A DNA stretch of 64,000 nucleotides from Holothuria scabra (lineage: Eukaryota; Echinodermata; Holothuroidea; Aspidochirotida; Holothuriidae). Of the stretch, positions 1-13,223 are shown one piece after another. The position numbers and the translations under genes are program-made. The number at the start of each line of letters is the position of its first letter. Within the stretch, counting starts at the first letter, position 1. The notes under the pieces were generated by a model. The model saw only the letters and a program-made list of their open reading frames with translations, was not told the origin of the DNA and did no database searches. The stretch spans positions 7,068,001 through 7,132,000 of the forward strand of contig CM074179.1 in the NCBI GenBank assembly GCA_037179385.1, in the 5' to 3' direction.

Positions 1-1462
1 AATAAATGGGAAGGACACACAAAGAAAAAGTGTAAGGTAGATCAAAATCTTACTCATTTTGAAGAAACGCTGCCAAGCACACACAAGTATAATCCAATTT
101 TAATCCAAAAATGGTGGCCAAGCGAAGGCCCGATACCAGTTCCTCCGGCAGGCCCACGCCTCACCCCGGTAATTGGGGCTCGCAGTCCTGGCGGGCGGGG
201 CATCTTTTTAAGTGTCGAGCCATTTTAGGCTTTGAAAATATAGGTAGCATATAAAAACCAAGAGGATTGGAAAATTTCTTTAAACAGTTCTGCCCGGCCC
301 ACTGCGAGGATGTTTTTGCTAGCCACGATTCAAACTCGTCCATCCTCCCCTTCTTCCCGTCAAACTCACCCGGTCTGCAAAATAAAGAATGCCACTGAAA
401 CCACTGCATCTACCATACTTCGTGTCGAGTGCACATCCATAGTTTGCCGACACTGAACCTTAGGCCTACACTCTCGGCAAAAGCACTCTCTCACAAGAAA
501 GCAATCTGATCGACTTTTGCAGCATTTTTATGTGCCGTGTTCTCCAACAATATACAGTAACTTTCCTCGAAAGAAAGAATTCTGTTTCACTCACAGATAA
601 CAGATACCGCTACCGCAAACACCTGGAAAGCAAACTAAGATTGACAGTTCCCAGGACTCGAAAACGTCCCTGGGAGTCGCTTATTATTTAGTCACGACCA
701 AGTCTATGTGTAAACAGTATTCTCTTGTGACGTAGCTTTCAGTTCGACCAATTAAGTTGCACTTGTGTTCAACAACAGCTAATGGACCCTCAACATGTCT
801 ATAGCTATGGGGGCATCCACTAACTGCATAAATACATAACCAATCAGCAGGCTCGTGCTATCTTCTGCACGGCGGTACGTATATCAATCAGGGTACGTTG
901 CAGCTTCCTGGGTCCATGCAGTGAGTTGCTTGAGCCTCTAACAACTCCCTGATTTAGGTTCTTGATCTGTTGTGAATGGCAAACAAAATGGCGTGCACTT
1001 AAATCGAGCCGTGTGAAGATAATATTCAAATACGTGAAACCGAATTGGCGTGATACACTGGAGTTAGAATCAATGTTAACAGCTGCGGACCGCGGTGTCT
1101 GCAGTTGCGACTGGCTGCAGTAACTATCTATGACCGGGACCTCAACTGGAAATTAGCCTTTACGACCAGAGATATTAGTGTAAAAAATGGGAGTTGTTGG
1201 GGTGGCTTGGACAAAGAAAGCAAAATGCCGGTAACTGTTTCAATAACACGACGTACGAACCAAAGTTCACAATACGATCACAAACCTTGTTTCAACTTTG
1301 ATGCGACAGTAGGACAAGGTATTAGTGCGTTAACAGGATAAATATACTAGGTTATCGCTGAATAATGTAGTAAGCATCATAGGCTAAGCCTTTTCGGCGA
1401 ACCTCCCATTTTAATCTTGTGGTGCATACCGCTATAATTTTCCAATTTTGGACTGGACAGTC
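1..1462. other. Intergenic stretch, no gene seen
   Basis: Both strands contain only short chance reading frames with no recognisable domain and no convincing splice-bounded exon. A piece near 632-660 (around TTGACAGTTCCCAGG) recurs in diverged form near 3952 and 8831, so part of this stretch is old interspersed repeat. Confidence 0.5.
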
Positions 1463-1656
1463 CAGTGGCGTAGCCGTGGGGTGTGGGGGTGGGGGGGGGG
1501 GGTGGCAGAACCTCAATGACTCAACACATGACCCAACCTTGCAATGCAAAAACACCTGAAATAGCGGTTGTTTTCTCTATCTTTAGACTTTTCCCCCATA
1601 TCGTGCCTCAACCCCCTCACCCCCACCCATGACAGAACCCTGGCTACGCGCGTGTG
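1463..1656. mobile_element. Small TIR element (hAT-like MITE), degenerate
   Basis: The left end reads CAGTGGCGTAGCC and the reverse complement of the right end contains GCGTAGCC after a diverged tip. The flanks GGACAGTC (1455-1462) and GGACACTA (1657-1664) match at 6 of 8 positions, which fits an eroded 8-bp target-site duplication. The interior is G-rich and non-coding. The right boundary is uncertain by a few bases. Confidence 0.42.
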
Positions 1657-2525
1657 GGACACTAATGTGTTCCTTGCTCAATTTAATAAATGAAGCACTA
1701 CCTACAACGGCAGTTGGTCCCTTTTTAAAGCTTTTGCAGATATGGCAGATACAAGCCAGGGAGGGCTTAAGCCACCGCCCACACATTCTTTCTGCCATAG
1801 GCATTTTGGGCCATCTTACATTGCTATTGTAATGCTGGACATGTTGGGGTTCTTTGATGATTAACCGCCCCCCCCCCCCCCCCCCCCATCATATCGCAAT
1901 TCGCTCAGCGCCCACTGATTTGGTATGGACTCGCGGATGTTCTTTTACTGAAGCAAACACAAAGTGGGAAAGCAAATACTATCCTAAACAAAACTAGGAC
2001 TGGGTTGATTTTCTCTTAAACATGGATGTGGCACGGGACGGCACAAAGTGCACTGTCGTTACAACAAGCCTACATTCTTTCTGCACCTTGAATGCTGTCA
2101 TGCTAGTTGTCACCTACCTAGCATCCCCAGCTTTCTGTCCATCTGCCAATTGCATCCTATTAGACACGACATATTGCATGTAGGGCTATCATCGCTCATA
2201 TTTCATTTAAAAAAGAAAGAAATAAACCACACAAGAATGACACAGATCGTAATTTACTAAATCTTTTTCTTGTCTGTATTTGGGAAGTAGAGTATACTGT
2301 AATATGCAATAGGTAAATAGCAGAGGTGGTGCTACAGTGCCTCCCCAGACTTTGACCTTGCCCCCCCCCCCCCCAACTTAAGTCAGTTAGGAGTAAGGGT
2401 TAACGAAAAAAATAATACATCTATCCAGAGAGACTGAAGCTTTCATCTAAACATATCCTTTCTTAAACCCCCAAGCTTCCGCGGTCTTCACCCCAGGACC
2501 CCCACCCCACTAACGGGCGCTTCTG

Positions 2526-2556
<31 letters not shown>

Positions 2557-2835
2557 CAGCCATTAGTTTGCCGCCACCCGTCCATTTAGACATTCTGGCG
2601 CCGACACTGGTAGAAGGGAGTTTCTTTCCACCGGGAAGATCAAGCAGTTACCCAGAACACTACAGCAGGCAACAACGGCTATCTCACTTACGTAAACATC
2701 ACACCTCATGGTAGCCTTTAGGTCTATACTGTACTTCCTCCAGAAACTCAATCTCAAATTTTCAAATTTCTCATGCAGCCTGCAGTTTACCAGCCAATGT
2801 TTCTTCCAAAAATTATACATTGGGCAAAACACTCA
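1657..2835. other. Intergenic stretch with homopolymer and TA microsatellite
   Basis: No gene is seen. It holds C-runs at about 1867-1887 and 2361-2374, and a (TA)n tract at 2526-2556 interrupted once by TG. Confidence 0.6.
2526..2556. repeat. (TA)n microsatellite
   Basis: Alternating T and A across about 31 bp with one G interruption, read directly. Confidence 0.9.
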
Positions 2836-2994
2836 CAGGCGCGGATCCAGACATTCCGAAAAACGGAAGGGGCTTGAAATATGAGAAAACAGGGGTGTGA
2901 GGGAGTTGCACTGATAAGTTCCTGCAGGTTTTATTGTTGGTGCGGCGAAAAGAGATGGCTGAGGGCGTAACGCACCCCCTTGCATCCACCACTG
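2836..2994. mobile_element. Small TIR element (MITE)
   Basis: The left end is CAGGCGCGGATCCAG and the reverse complement of the right end is CAGTGGTGGATGCAAG, a CAGTGGCGGATCCAG-type terminus common in animal hAT elements. ACTCA directly abuts both ends (2831-2835 and 2995-2999), a possible 5-bp target duplication. The element is 159 bp and non-coding. Confidence 0.5.
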
Positions 2995-3590
2995 ACTCAG
3001 TATGAGAAAATTTGACCCAACTTGAAATTTCAGTTGAAAATGAAACCTCATTTCATTCTCAAGTGCATCAAATTGTTGACCTTCGCGTTACAGCGCCTGG
3101 GCGGAAACACTGATACCGTCCAACACGTTCAAGAATACGAAAGGAAAAATAAATACTACCTTAATATTAGTAACTCAACCGTTTTGGGAAATTACAATGC
3201 GAAACATTAAAATGATACAATACATCATAAAAACATGCACTGAGCTTTCAAAAGACTGAAGGGGCATACAGTTACAGATACGTAAAGTAGGGGTACCGAT
3301 ACTAAAGCTGATTTATTTCCCTCAAAACAGCCTTCTTTTTTGTAAGCAGCCTTACTTCGCGACTCCGCATCTAAGGCTTTTGTCACAGAGCGCCAGATGT
3401 GAGCTTGGTTACCTACAGGGGTTTGAAGTATGCGGAAAAGTTCAACTCTAAAAGCGGTCATTTTTCTGACAGGCAGTGGCGGTTTGCCTATGCCATTGCA
3501 ATTACATATATGGCGCTCTTCCTCTGTAAAAAAAAAATTTGGCTAGCCGGCGACCAACCTCTTTAGGGTTGTCCGCGTAGCACGCGAGTG

Positions 3591-3727
3591 TGGCACGCAT
3601 ATTTTCTGTGAGAGGGGCAAGGGCGGGTAAAATTGCTTTTTCAAGGGGAGTCGCCAGTGTGGCACGCATATTTTCTGTGAGAGGGGCAAAGGCGGGTACA
3701 TTTTCTTGAACAGTTAGTTACAGATCA
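3591..3727. repeat. Tandem duplication, 69-bp period
   Basis: Two adjacent copies start at 3591 and 3660 with TGGCACGCATATTTTCTGTG and continue through GAGGGGCAA(A/G)GGCGGGTA. The second copy then diverges. Confidence 0.8.
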
Positions 3728-5764
3728 TCGTACATATTGCACGCAAGTACTACCTCGGTCCGAGATAGCACTTTTCCATGCATCAGTGTAAAGTGTACTC
3801 TGTTAACTTATCTTCGACAACAGTATTCCCTGGAATATAAAGCACAGTTCCACCATGGAAGTACTCCAAAGGTCCCACAACCAGAAATGTTATCAAACGA
3901 CACCGCTTCGTACAGAACCGCCGCTAACATCTGCAGCAACTTAAATTTAGATTGACAGTTCACAGGTCTGAAAAGGTCATGCACTGGGCAGCCTGCACCT
4001 GTGAATCAGCCAGTGAAACCGACTAATGAGTTAGACCAATCAGGGCCATTGTACAAGTGTGCGTGATTTCCATTGGCCTCTTAAAATCTGTGGGCCGTTG
4101 GGTACGGCAGGTGGGTTGTGCAGTACAGTGGACACAACAATCACTAGTTTTCAACGATGTATGCAAATAAGTTCGTTGTGCGCATGTATGCTACGTTTCA
4201 TTGCAGGCTATCTAGAAAATTCTCACAAGAGTATCATATTATATGTGCAACTCACGTTATAAAACGGGACTGAACTCGTGCGTAAGAACTTTGGTGATAA
4301 GTATTGTACACTGTGGCCGCTTAACAGAGACGAACAGGTTTTAATGCAAGCTCTCTCCTGATCTTATTCACCGCATTGATGTGCGGATATTCAAATTTAC
4401 GTTGACTTAATTTCCGGAAAACAGGAAAACAGTGACCTCTGAGGTGGTGCTACTTCAGCATTTTGGGACAGAAGTTGCATGTATACAGTACATGGAAGAT
4501 CTGCATGTGCAAAGAATTTTTAAAACACCGGGAAACGTTTGAATATTAGCCTACGCAGGCATTCTCAAATGCAAAACATGCCTTATAACAGCCCAAATAG
4601 ATTTCTGCTGTACCTCTTGGCAGTACATACTAGTGCAGACAGTTCCTGTCACATTCTAAGTTATTTATTGCTGTTAAGTGCCCTCATGATAAATGAAGAA
4701 CCACAACTCCCGGCACAAGTTGACCTTCACCCTAACTCACCTAAAGTTAGGTCGGAACTACTCATCTTGTATAGCCAGCGAACACCTCCCTGTTATGGCT
4801 ACCCATGCATGCTTATGTCAATCAGTGGTCTAATTTGCAAAACCACTGATACATATTAAGGGCAAAACATACATAAAAGCTTGTGAAGACAAGGCTGCTT
4901 TTGGTCATCCATTCTCTCCAATTTAGCAATTGTCTTTATCTTCACTAATTCCCACAGCTATAAATACACCATTTGTACGGTGTAAATCTGTCAGTTCATG
5001 ACCACAACCCAAAACATGGGTCGTGTACTCAGGGGGCTGCCACTCTCAGAGTAGCAGCTCCCAGGAATACGTACCCTCACTTGTTCTACTGTAGTTATTA
5101 GGAGGTTAAACGTTATCACACATTCCAAGCATTCCGGTTAATAGTAGGGCAATGTATTATTCTTAAAAAAAATTGAACGTTGAGTGAAGTATAATATTGT
5201 CATGGTTAGAGTTGAACCATGCTGATGTCCTCTCTTTACTCAGAGGTGTAAGTCCATGGTTGTTTGACTGCATTATGTAATCGGAAATGTATCCCAATGT
5301 ATCCCAATAACCACATCAAATGTACGACTACCATTAAATGAAAAGGTATATATTGAATCTTTCTGGAAAACTACAACGGAATTGAAAATATACGGTTAAT
5401 TCTCTACTGTGACTCTTGGCTAAATTAAAGCTCCGCGATACCGATGAATTTTTCTATATGATTGATCGAACTTTTGCATCTTTTGCATGATAAATGACAA
5501 ATTATTGCTCACCGCACCTGGCCTCCGCTCCTGCCCCGTCTCGTACGGTAGGCTACGTCAACTCCCTGGTCTATGCCCACCAGGAAACGAGTCTATGAGA
5601 CAGGCCTCCCCTTTGAATTTTCTTGAAAAAGGTGCCCTTACACACAACCCCGTGTCAGGCTTAGATGCAACCTATTGAAGAAAATTTTGGAATCCGACAA
5701 ATTTGTGTAGGTTTAGGAGTTAAGGAAACGGCACCACGGGGGAGGGGGACAATTCCTCCCATTT

Positions 5765-5855
5765 GAAAATTGAGAAATTGTGTAGCCTTACATGCAATCT
5801 GGTACCACATACGCTACCTTAAGAAGTAAAATATGCGTTGGTTTAAGTGCCTACA
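5765..5855 (+). repeat. Interspersed repeat fragment shared with 53.4 kb
   Basis: The block running from TTACATGCAATCTGG to GAAGTAAAAT recurs with a few changes at about 53437-53480, in the same orientation. A preceding CCTCCCCTTTGAATTTT-type block occurs before both (about 5607 and 53291). The family is unknown. Confidence 0.5.
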
Positions 5856-8164
5856 TATTCTTAGGATAAATAATGGTTGCTGAGGGGTGGGGACGGGGTG
5901 CCCAATTCCATGGCATGCTGAATTGTTAGAGTATCATGTAGATACAGTGGGTGCTACTTCCAGTCTACACTGGTGGTTTCCATGGACAGATGGACAAAAA
6001 CCCGGTAGATGTCGATGGGGCGCAGGTCTGACGTTTTAATATATCTCTTAAAGACAACTTTGAGTCTCTGGACAGCTACATTTAGTGCCTTTAACAAATG
6101 GGGTTCAGGGCTTGCTAAGATATTCTGTTGGATTACAAGGGGAGAAAGCCTCAAGTGGGATCCAGGGGGTTACCCGGAAGTTCTGGAGGTTTAGCAAACC
6201 TTTGTCAAAAATATATTTCAGTATAGCCTCCACTCACCATGATTTGTTTAAACTAGGTACATTTCAATCGGTAGGTTGCTGAATTCCCAACAAGGGCATT
6301 CCCATCCAAAGAGAAGCGGTGATCTGATCTCCATAGAAGCGCACTTATAACACCTTTTCCACAAAGATCAGGGGTGGTGCCAGGGGGACCCAGCTCCCCG
6401 ACAGGGGGCCAGCATTTCAAAGCACCGACAAAGGCTTTGTACTAGTCCTGACCGTCCTGACGTGACATGAATTAGCAGATTTTGGGGCGCGCGCAGCGCG
6501 AAATTTTTGGCCTCTTTTTCAACAAATACTCAAATATCTTGGGTTTTTTTTTTTTTTTGAAGACAACACAAAATTTTTGAAATAAATTTGGTGTTGTTTT
6601 GTTGAGGATCATTGGGTTGGGGTGTTTATTGAAGAATCTATCCTTCATATGGGCAAAATCACAAACGTTACATAGGCGACAACTGAAAATCTTTTATGGT
6701 AACGCATCTAATCCTACTAGGCCTACGTACTCAGGCTTCAACACAACACTTAAGTTTAATCGAAAAGCTTTTTCTTTTTTTGAACAAGGATTTAAAAATA
6801 AAGAGTTCATTTTTTGGAGAAATTTTGGAACTAAATGGGAGAAAATCTGATTTTTGGTTCGGTCATAACGAAAAAATTTTATTAGTAAGTAATAAATGGC
6901 TTTCAAGAGCAAAAATAGGTGGAATGATAGGGTGATTAACGGAGTTGGCTTTGGTTATTTATTTTACGGAGTAGCCTATTCACCGAATTTAGAAAATTTC
7001 TCCACTTTCGACAATCTGAAGCTGGAGAAATTTATTTTATAACAGATTTTGTGGTTTTCTAGAAGGATCTAATCTTCTCATAAAATAATTCAAGTAAGGT
7101 GTGATCTGTAGTTTTGTTGGGGTTACCTGGTATCATCATGCACGTTAAGGCCGTCGAACCAAATTGAAAAAATTTCCCGCGGAAAAAGTTTGGCTTCCCA
7201 TATATTTGAAGTTTAATATTTTAAAAATTGACAATGACGTACGGGAGAGTTTGAGTTTTGGAATGGGCGGAATCTTCCGCAAATATGTAATTCTGCCCGA
7301 AAGACTATCAAAGTGCAGAGCACAAGAATTTTGGAAAATTTGAGAACCCTAGACAGCAGCAAATGGCATTTTCCGGACTCGTAACTAAAAAAAAAATGAG
7401 CTTTTTTCCGCAGCATTGCCCCGAAATGAAGAATAATTTGCAATCGTGAATTGTTATGTTAATTCATCTGTTCGACCAAAACGCTATCTTAGCGAAGCGC
7501 CACCATCAGTAAGCGCGGAGCGTACAGAAAATTGTTACGAAATTTAACCTCTCAGACAACCGGAAATTGCATTTTCCAGACTTGTAAATAGAAATGAAGC
7601 AGTTGTTACTTTAAGCTTTCCTTTGAAAATGAATGCTTCACTTCAATAAAAAATTACCAAATACCAGGTAAACTGGTCAAAGGTACTGCTACAATTAGAT
7701 GTAATGTCCTCGTCTCTTTTCGGGGAAAATAATCCAACGGAGTTGAAAACATACAAGTGTTTTGTCGCTATGAAGAATCTTCGTTGTATTCAATTGCAAG
7801 GTCCGCTAAATTGATGAGATTTGCTACGTGACTGCCCGAACTCCAAATTATAAATGATTTTACGACTCAGTTGGAGAAGTTTTTCACACTACTTTTTATC
7901 ATATTGTGTACAGTAGATGAAACGCTCTGGCCGACATGATTTTCATTTGCTAGAATTCGGCTGTCGGGGCAGGCCAGATGGCAGACCATTTGGCACTGCC
8001 TGGACATGAACCACCTTTTGTATGTTTTTGCAAGGAAATTTCGGAATTGTGAGTTTTCTTGAAGAATATGATCTTCTAGTAAACAAAATCAAGAAGATCG
8101 TCCGGGTGACTGAAGTTTATCAGACCCGCATCTTTTGTCAGTTTATAGGGGCATGTACATGAAG

Positions 8165-8565
8165 GCTCCCCGACGAAATTGGATTTTCTCAACAACAAGA
8201 GGAGGACAGCCTTCCCCGACGGGAACATGAGCTTGCGTATTAAAGATGGGATGGGATTAAAATAAATTGAGGTATATGCATTGAAATAGCGTTACAAAAG
8301 AAAAAAAGTTCATGATCATCAATCCAGTAACTTTAGTCATTAACGTCCTTCCCCGACGGGGAGGCGATGAGGTACGGTATATCGGAGCTATGAAGTGATT
8401 GAAAATCAATTTCGGTATGCATTAAAATAACATTTCAAAACAAAAAAATATGTTAAAGATCACCCATCCAGTAACTTCATTTCTTGTACGATTTTTATTA
8501 TTTTTCTTTTTCATTATTTTTAGGCTTCCCCGACGAAACCGTCGACCTTCCCCGACGGGGCCATG
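8165..8565 (+). repeat. Tandem repeat with CTTCCCCGACGGGG motif
   Basis: The motif CTTCCCCGACG starts at 8211, 8348, 8525 and 8547, with a variant at 8166. The two long spacers (8225-8347 and 8362-8524) are homologous: both carry GGTAT(A)TGCATT(G/A)AAATA followed by an A-rich tract and ATCCAGTAACTT. The main period is about 137 bp, stretched to 177 bp in the second copy. Confidence 0.7.
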
Positions 8566-9290
8566 CTCCTCCATCCCCCCCCCCCGCTGGCGCCACCCCG
8601 ACAAAGATCCATGGCACCTCTATCGCAAGCTTTGGCATGAACAAGACGTGCCACCGCATTGTCCGCTTGTGCTACCGGATATTTCAACTAAGCTACCCCA
8701 TATTGGATGCGTGCTACTGGATATATTCACTCGAGGCTGCCGCATAAGCATCTCTCTCTCGCTCTATGCAACAGAGAAGGTACTGTGTCGTTCACGGAAT
8801 ATGTCGACAAATTAAAGAGTTACCATTTGAATTGACAGCTCCCAGGAGGGTGCGAAGGGTTTATCATCGAATTTAGACGTTGTTTTAAAATGATTGATCG
8901 AAAGTCTAAGACATTAGAGCTTTATTCTGTTACATTTGAGAACGGTGAACTGCTTGGCTTTTATCCGTTTAATATATTCGTTTAACGATGAAGAAATGGA
9001 GATGTACTTTGTCTATTGCAGCAACTCTCTTTACAATTTGAGCAGTAAGATAGTGAGAGGTCTAGTCAGTTTGCTTCAGAAACAATAAATGTGACGATCA
9101 CAATCATAATTACGATAATTAGAGTAGAATCCATGACCAGAGTAGACAATTTAGCTGTCACATAGTGCCGAAATATATGAATACATTTAACAATGAACAG
9201 ATGAAAGCAGTGACCTAAACAGGCTTTCTAGGGGACAGTTGCGTCGCCAACAGGGTGGCCGGGGGTGGGCAGGGGCACGTAAAGCATGAG
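8566..9290. other. Intergenic, no gene seen
   Basis: There is a C-run at about 8575-8585 and otherwise unique-looking sequence. No reading frame has recognisable domain content. Confidence 0.5.
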
Positions 9291-9299
9291 GCTCATCGG

Positions 9300-9834
9300 G
9301 TGGGTTCCATGGGTCAGTCTTAAGGCCCCTGGTGAGGACCAGGGGCAAAGCCCCGGTGGGGGTCCGGGGAGAAATCCCCTGTGAGCCTCTGTGTTTTTAA
9401 GGTTTTGTGAGGTTAAAGTCGTCATAAAAGGGTAATTCTATTGACTGGACACTGCTCTAAAATTACCTCCAGGGTAACTTCGAGTAAGATATTTGGTGAA
9501 ACATCTAGTGAAACTACTGCCAAGATTGGATCCGGCTAACACTTTGAAAAAGGGGAGATGAACTACGGACAAAGAACTTAATGGGTAGTTCAATGTGAGT
9601 GTCCTGGTGGGGTCGAGAGGGCGAAGCACTGGAAACACTCGAGTTTTAAAGTTTTGCAACCTATTAACGTCGTATTTTAACGGTTATGTAGTTGTCCTTA
9701 CCAGTTTACACTGGGCTAAAAATTACTTCCCGCCTAGGGCAACTTCAATTAAGGTTTTGTTGGTAACAAATCTAGTGAAACATGCTCCCACGAGCGGATC
9801 CGGCTGACATTTTAAAGAAGGGGATCTGAACTAG
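9300..9834 (+). repeat. Interspersed repeat with internal duplication
   Basis: A GGGGCAAAGCCCC-type inverted motif (9350 region) is followed by a block present twice, about 9400-9566 and 9660-9834. Both copies share TTACTTC/TTACCTC, ATCTAGTGAAAC and GGATCCGGCT, with an offset of about 260-268 bp. The same head recurs at 19761-19850 and, more diverged, at 49555-49600, so it is a dispersed family. Confidence 0.55.
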
Positions 9835-10129
9835 ATAGAAAAAGACAAAACAGTTGATGTCAGTGCAGTTAAATATGTGATGAAAGACGTAGGCTTAATC
9901 CTACCTGAAGTGCTACCTGATGTGTACGTCACCCTCAGTTGGTGTAGTCGGTCGTGTGCGCAAAATTTTGAAAAAAAGACGCGCTCAGTGGCGCCATGAG
10001 TGGAGTCTAGCAGTGCCCTCTGCAAAATACGGATTGTATTGCAAATAATAATTTATATTCTGGGATTCATGTAAGAAAATTTAAAAAGTTGGGGGACTAT
10101 TGAAGAATCTGCGTTTCCAATCTAAGATA

Positions 10130-10275
10130 GCACGTCGACTGGAGATCTTTGTTCTTATACACGATTTTCAATAGTGCGGATTGAGGCTTCCCGATGACAT
10201 TCAAAATGCTTGCATTTTTGATTCCTTGCCGAAGTTTAAAATTGAGAGACGAACGAAATGGATTACTTGCTCTTT
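10130..10275 (+). pseudogene. Possible fossil of a non-LTR retrotransposon RT C-terminus
   Basis: From 10184 one frame reads RLPDDIQNACIFDSLPKFKI. This resembles the WNxLPDDIRNAxxLDSFK-type tail found at the C-terminus of many non-LTR retrotransposon reverse transcriptases. The preceding residues (LFLYTIFNSAD, starting at about 10149) lie in another frame, so a frameshift interrupts it, and a stop follows soon after. The match is short. I infer a decayed LINE scrap, and chance similarity is possible. Confidence 0.28.
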
Positions 10276-10562
10276 CTGACACTCCTATGTTCGACATCCG
10301 TCCTTTGTTCGGACAACTCAATGATGCTTTAGACCGATGTAAAAGGGTGTCGGAACTTACCATGGGAGGCCCGAACTGTCGGAAGAAAGGGATGAAATAA
10401 CGGGCCATCATTCATGATGCTTGTTGTTTTCTAAATTCTTTAGCACCCAACAATCGTACAATTCCGCGCTTACCCGAGATTGTGTTACTGTCTTTTTGGA
10501 AGTTTCCATTCATTTTAGCATTTTTGGATATAGTTCGGGAGCTACAATTATATGTTCATGGC

Positions 10563-10904
10563 CAGTGGCGGTGCCAGAATGTTAATATTGCAAAAGTGGT
10601 GGAGGAGGAGGAGGACTAAGGGCAAAGGATAATACTGGGGGTAAATATTTCGGCTCAGTGCGCAACCGAGTCCAGTAAAGCGCCCGTTGCTGGGGTGGGG
10701 ATCCGGGAAGAAACGCCGGAAACGTGGAGGTTTTAGTATATCTCTGGATTGAAAAACTAAGCCTCTGGAGGGGTATGTTATTTATTTTTTCACTTATTCC
10801 AACGCTGAATTGACCTAAGTTGAGGGGTGGGGAAGTGTTGGCAATTACAAAATCTGGCGGGTCCCACTCTTTCCCCTTCTCCCAAACACGTAGCTCCGCC
10901 ACAG
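10563..10904. mobile_element. Candidate TIR element, no target duplication found
   Basis: The left end is CAGTGGCGGTGCCAG and the reverse complement of the right end is CTGTGGCGGAGCTACG. These are hAT-style termini, but the flanks do not match each other. The interior holds GGA repeats and no intact frame. Confidence 0.3.
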
Positions 10905-13223
10905 TAAAAGGTGATCATGTCTGGTACAATATGGTATCGTGCATATAGTATCTTGTCTCATTTAAGCACCCAAAATAAATCAGAACTACTGGATTTAAAG
11001 CAAAAATTTAGGCCTTGAGGTAAAAGTCGGTCGGGAAATTCTGGCCCTGTAACTTCTATGCCCCATTTTTTTTTAACGCGCATTTCTACGAAGCAGTGAG
11101 TCCACATTATAGTTCAGTTTCACGTTCTTCGGACTTTCCACCAAGGCCCGATCCAACACCATCTTTTCTATCCTCAAGGGTGTGAAAAATTATTCTGGAC
11201 TTAGCTATTGAGTGTATGCTCTGCTGTCCTGGGAGTTGTCTGCTGTCTGCAACTTGAGTGGCAGCTCCTTAGTTAATCGTAGCACTCGAGGTTTCATGAA
11301 GCCATTCAGGTTCATTCCCGAATAATTAAACAAATAGAAACCATCCATTGTGTATAGGTAGTGAACTTGATTCTTTGAACTGTCAATCATAGTTACGCGG
11401 CTCCAAACATCTATTGGAGCGCCGTAGCGGTGCTTTTGATCACCTTTACTTTCACACAGTCGATCTTTCGGGGACCGGAGACTGCACCAAAAGAACTGAA
11501 AAGTTACGCGTTTTTATCAATCTAACTTCTAAAAAAGTAAGACTGCATTGTTTGGTGCCTTCCGTCTGTTTTCATGTGCTTAAAAACTGTTGGGAATTGT
11601 TGGCTCAGTATCAGTAAACAAGTGACTCGCTAAAACCAGGTATTTGCAACTAACTGCCAAAACTGTGACGACCTGCTAGCCGCCTTTTTCACAGAAAAGA
11701 ATTTCGGGTGAGTAGGGTTGCGGGGGTGGGGTGGGGAAGGGTTGCAGGGGGATATAGGCATGCGACCCTGGGTAGAGAAAACGTCTAAATTCTAGGGCAT
11801 TGGATGGGTGTGTTTGGCTGAAGAAAACATGATTTCTTCGGGTAAACGTATGTGTGGTTTCAAGGCCAGAACGGCTCATTCAAAGCAAAAAGGTGACTTC
11901 CTTATGTTCCCGCACTTATGTATTTGTCTACGGTCAAATTATTAGAACATGTGGGGATGTCGGAATGTGAGCTTGTCAGAATATACAGAGGTATGGTAGC
12001 CGAGGGTGTTGTGACATGAGAATGTGAAATTACCAACAAAATAACTCTCCTGCCAATACAGGGAGCAATTTCACAAATTGGTCAATGCAAGGGTCGTATT
12101 TTTGGGGTGGGGGTGAGGTCACGTGATGATCGGACTAAACGAAGTTTACCATATTTTTCATCGATTGACACGATCTACATTAATAAGCTGGGATATAAGG
12201 TCCGGAAAAAGAGTCATAATAACTTTTTACCGACCCTGTCTACTGAGTGAAGTAAATCACACAATTCAAGAGCGGCCGGTGGGTTGAAACATTCCCCTAG
12301 AAGTGACCAAAAAGTCACTGGGTTTTGTTCTTTCGGATTTTCCTGTTCAGTTTAAACGTTGCATGTACTGAGCCACAATTAAGAAAATGTGACTGGTCTG
12401 TGTAATGGTAAAATAGATACAGCCGTAAGACATCAGCTTACTGAAAAATCTTAGTTGCGGAGAAAGTGCTTGAAACTAATAGTGACTCTGACTGCACCAG
12501 TGAAAAGGATCCAACAAAGCGAATCACATGCACATGCACCATAATCTAATTCAGGCCTGGAACTGAATTCCTCCGTGCTCCTGAATGACATTGTGCACAA
12601 CATAAACTCAAGTAATGCAATCTCCTGGGTGTATTCAAAACCGCAGAAAATTTAGCGACTCGCTTGTTCTTACCGGTTTCAAAACATTGACGATCGTGTT
12701 TTTTTTTTTTTTTTTTAATATAGGCCTACACTTAGGCCGATGAGCATGTAAAATAAATCATCAAAAAAGTCCCATCTGAAGTCAAACGGTAATCACTTAT
12801 CGTGGCTGCCTTCTTGTCGCAAAAATAACTGAGTTACATTTTGATTTGTCAAGGTGTAGGTTTTTTTTAAAAAAAATTGGAACATTCGTATTTTATGCAG
12901 TGTCACATAAATAATATAGTAATACAACAACACGAAGGCCTAGCCTAAGAAGGAAGTTCTTGTACCGCACTTCCGTACAATACTTTATAGGGAAAACGGG
13001 AAGCCAATCAAATTTACCCTCCGCCTAAACCGCATCCTTTTCAAAGTGCCAATCTATGGAGTACCGAGTAGGTCTGCAGGTTTGAGGAACATTTTTTAAA
13101 TGAGCAATGTACCTTTTCAAACTCAGTGACGAGCTCACGGTAATCATGCAATTTATAGTCTCCGGATTGCACTGCTCGATTGTACACTAATGGAAGTGCG
13201 TCAATCTTATAATAGGCTATACA
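10905..13223. other. Intergenic stretch, no gene seen
   Basis: No domain-bearing frame or splice-bounded exon was found on either strand. There is a poly-T run at about 12701-12717 and a T/A-rich stretch at about 12860-12890. Confidence 0.5.

Larger units (their letters stand above)
2995..8164. other. Intergenic stretch, repeats only
   Basis: No host gene is recognisable. It contains a two-copy tandem duplication (3591-3727), a piece shared with 53.3-53.5 kb (around 5780-5850), and AT-rich interspersed repeat from about 6480 to 7800. That repeat begins with a GCGCGCGCAGCGCG-type motif and resembles material at 54.6-55.1 kb. Confidence 0.5.

Noticed and set aside
10097..10411. 104-residue minus-strand reading frame
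   Set aside because: It is the complement of the possible LINE scrap and shows no domain. I treat it as a shadow.
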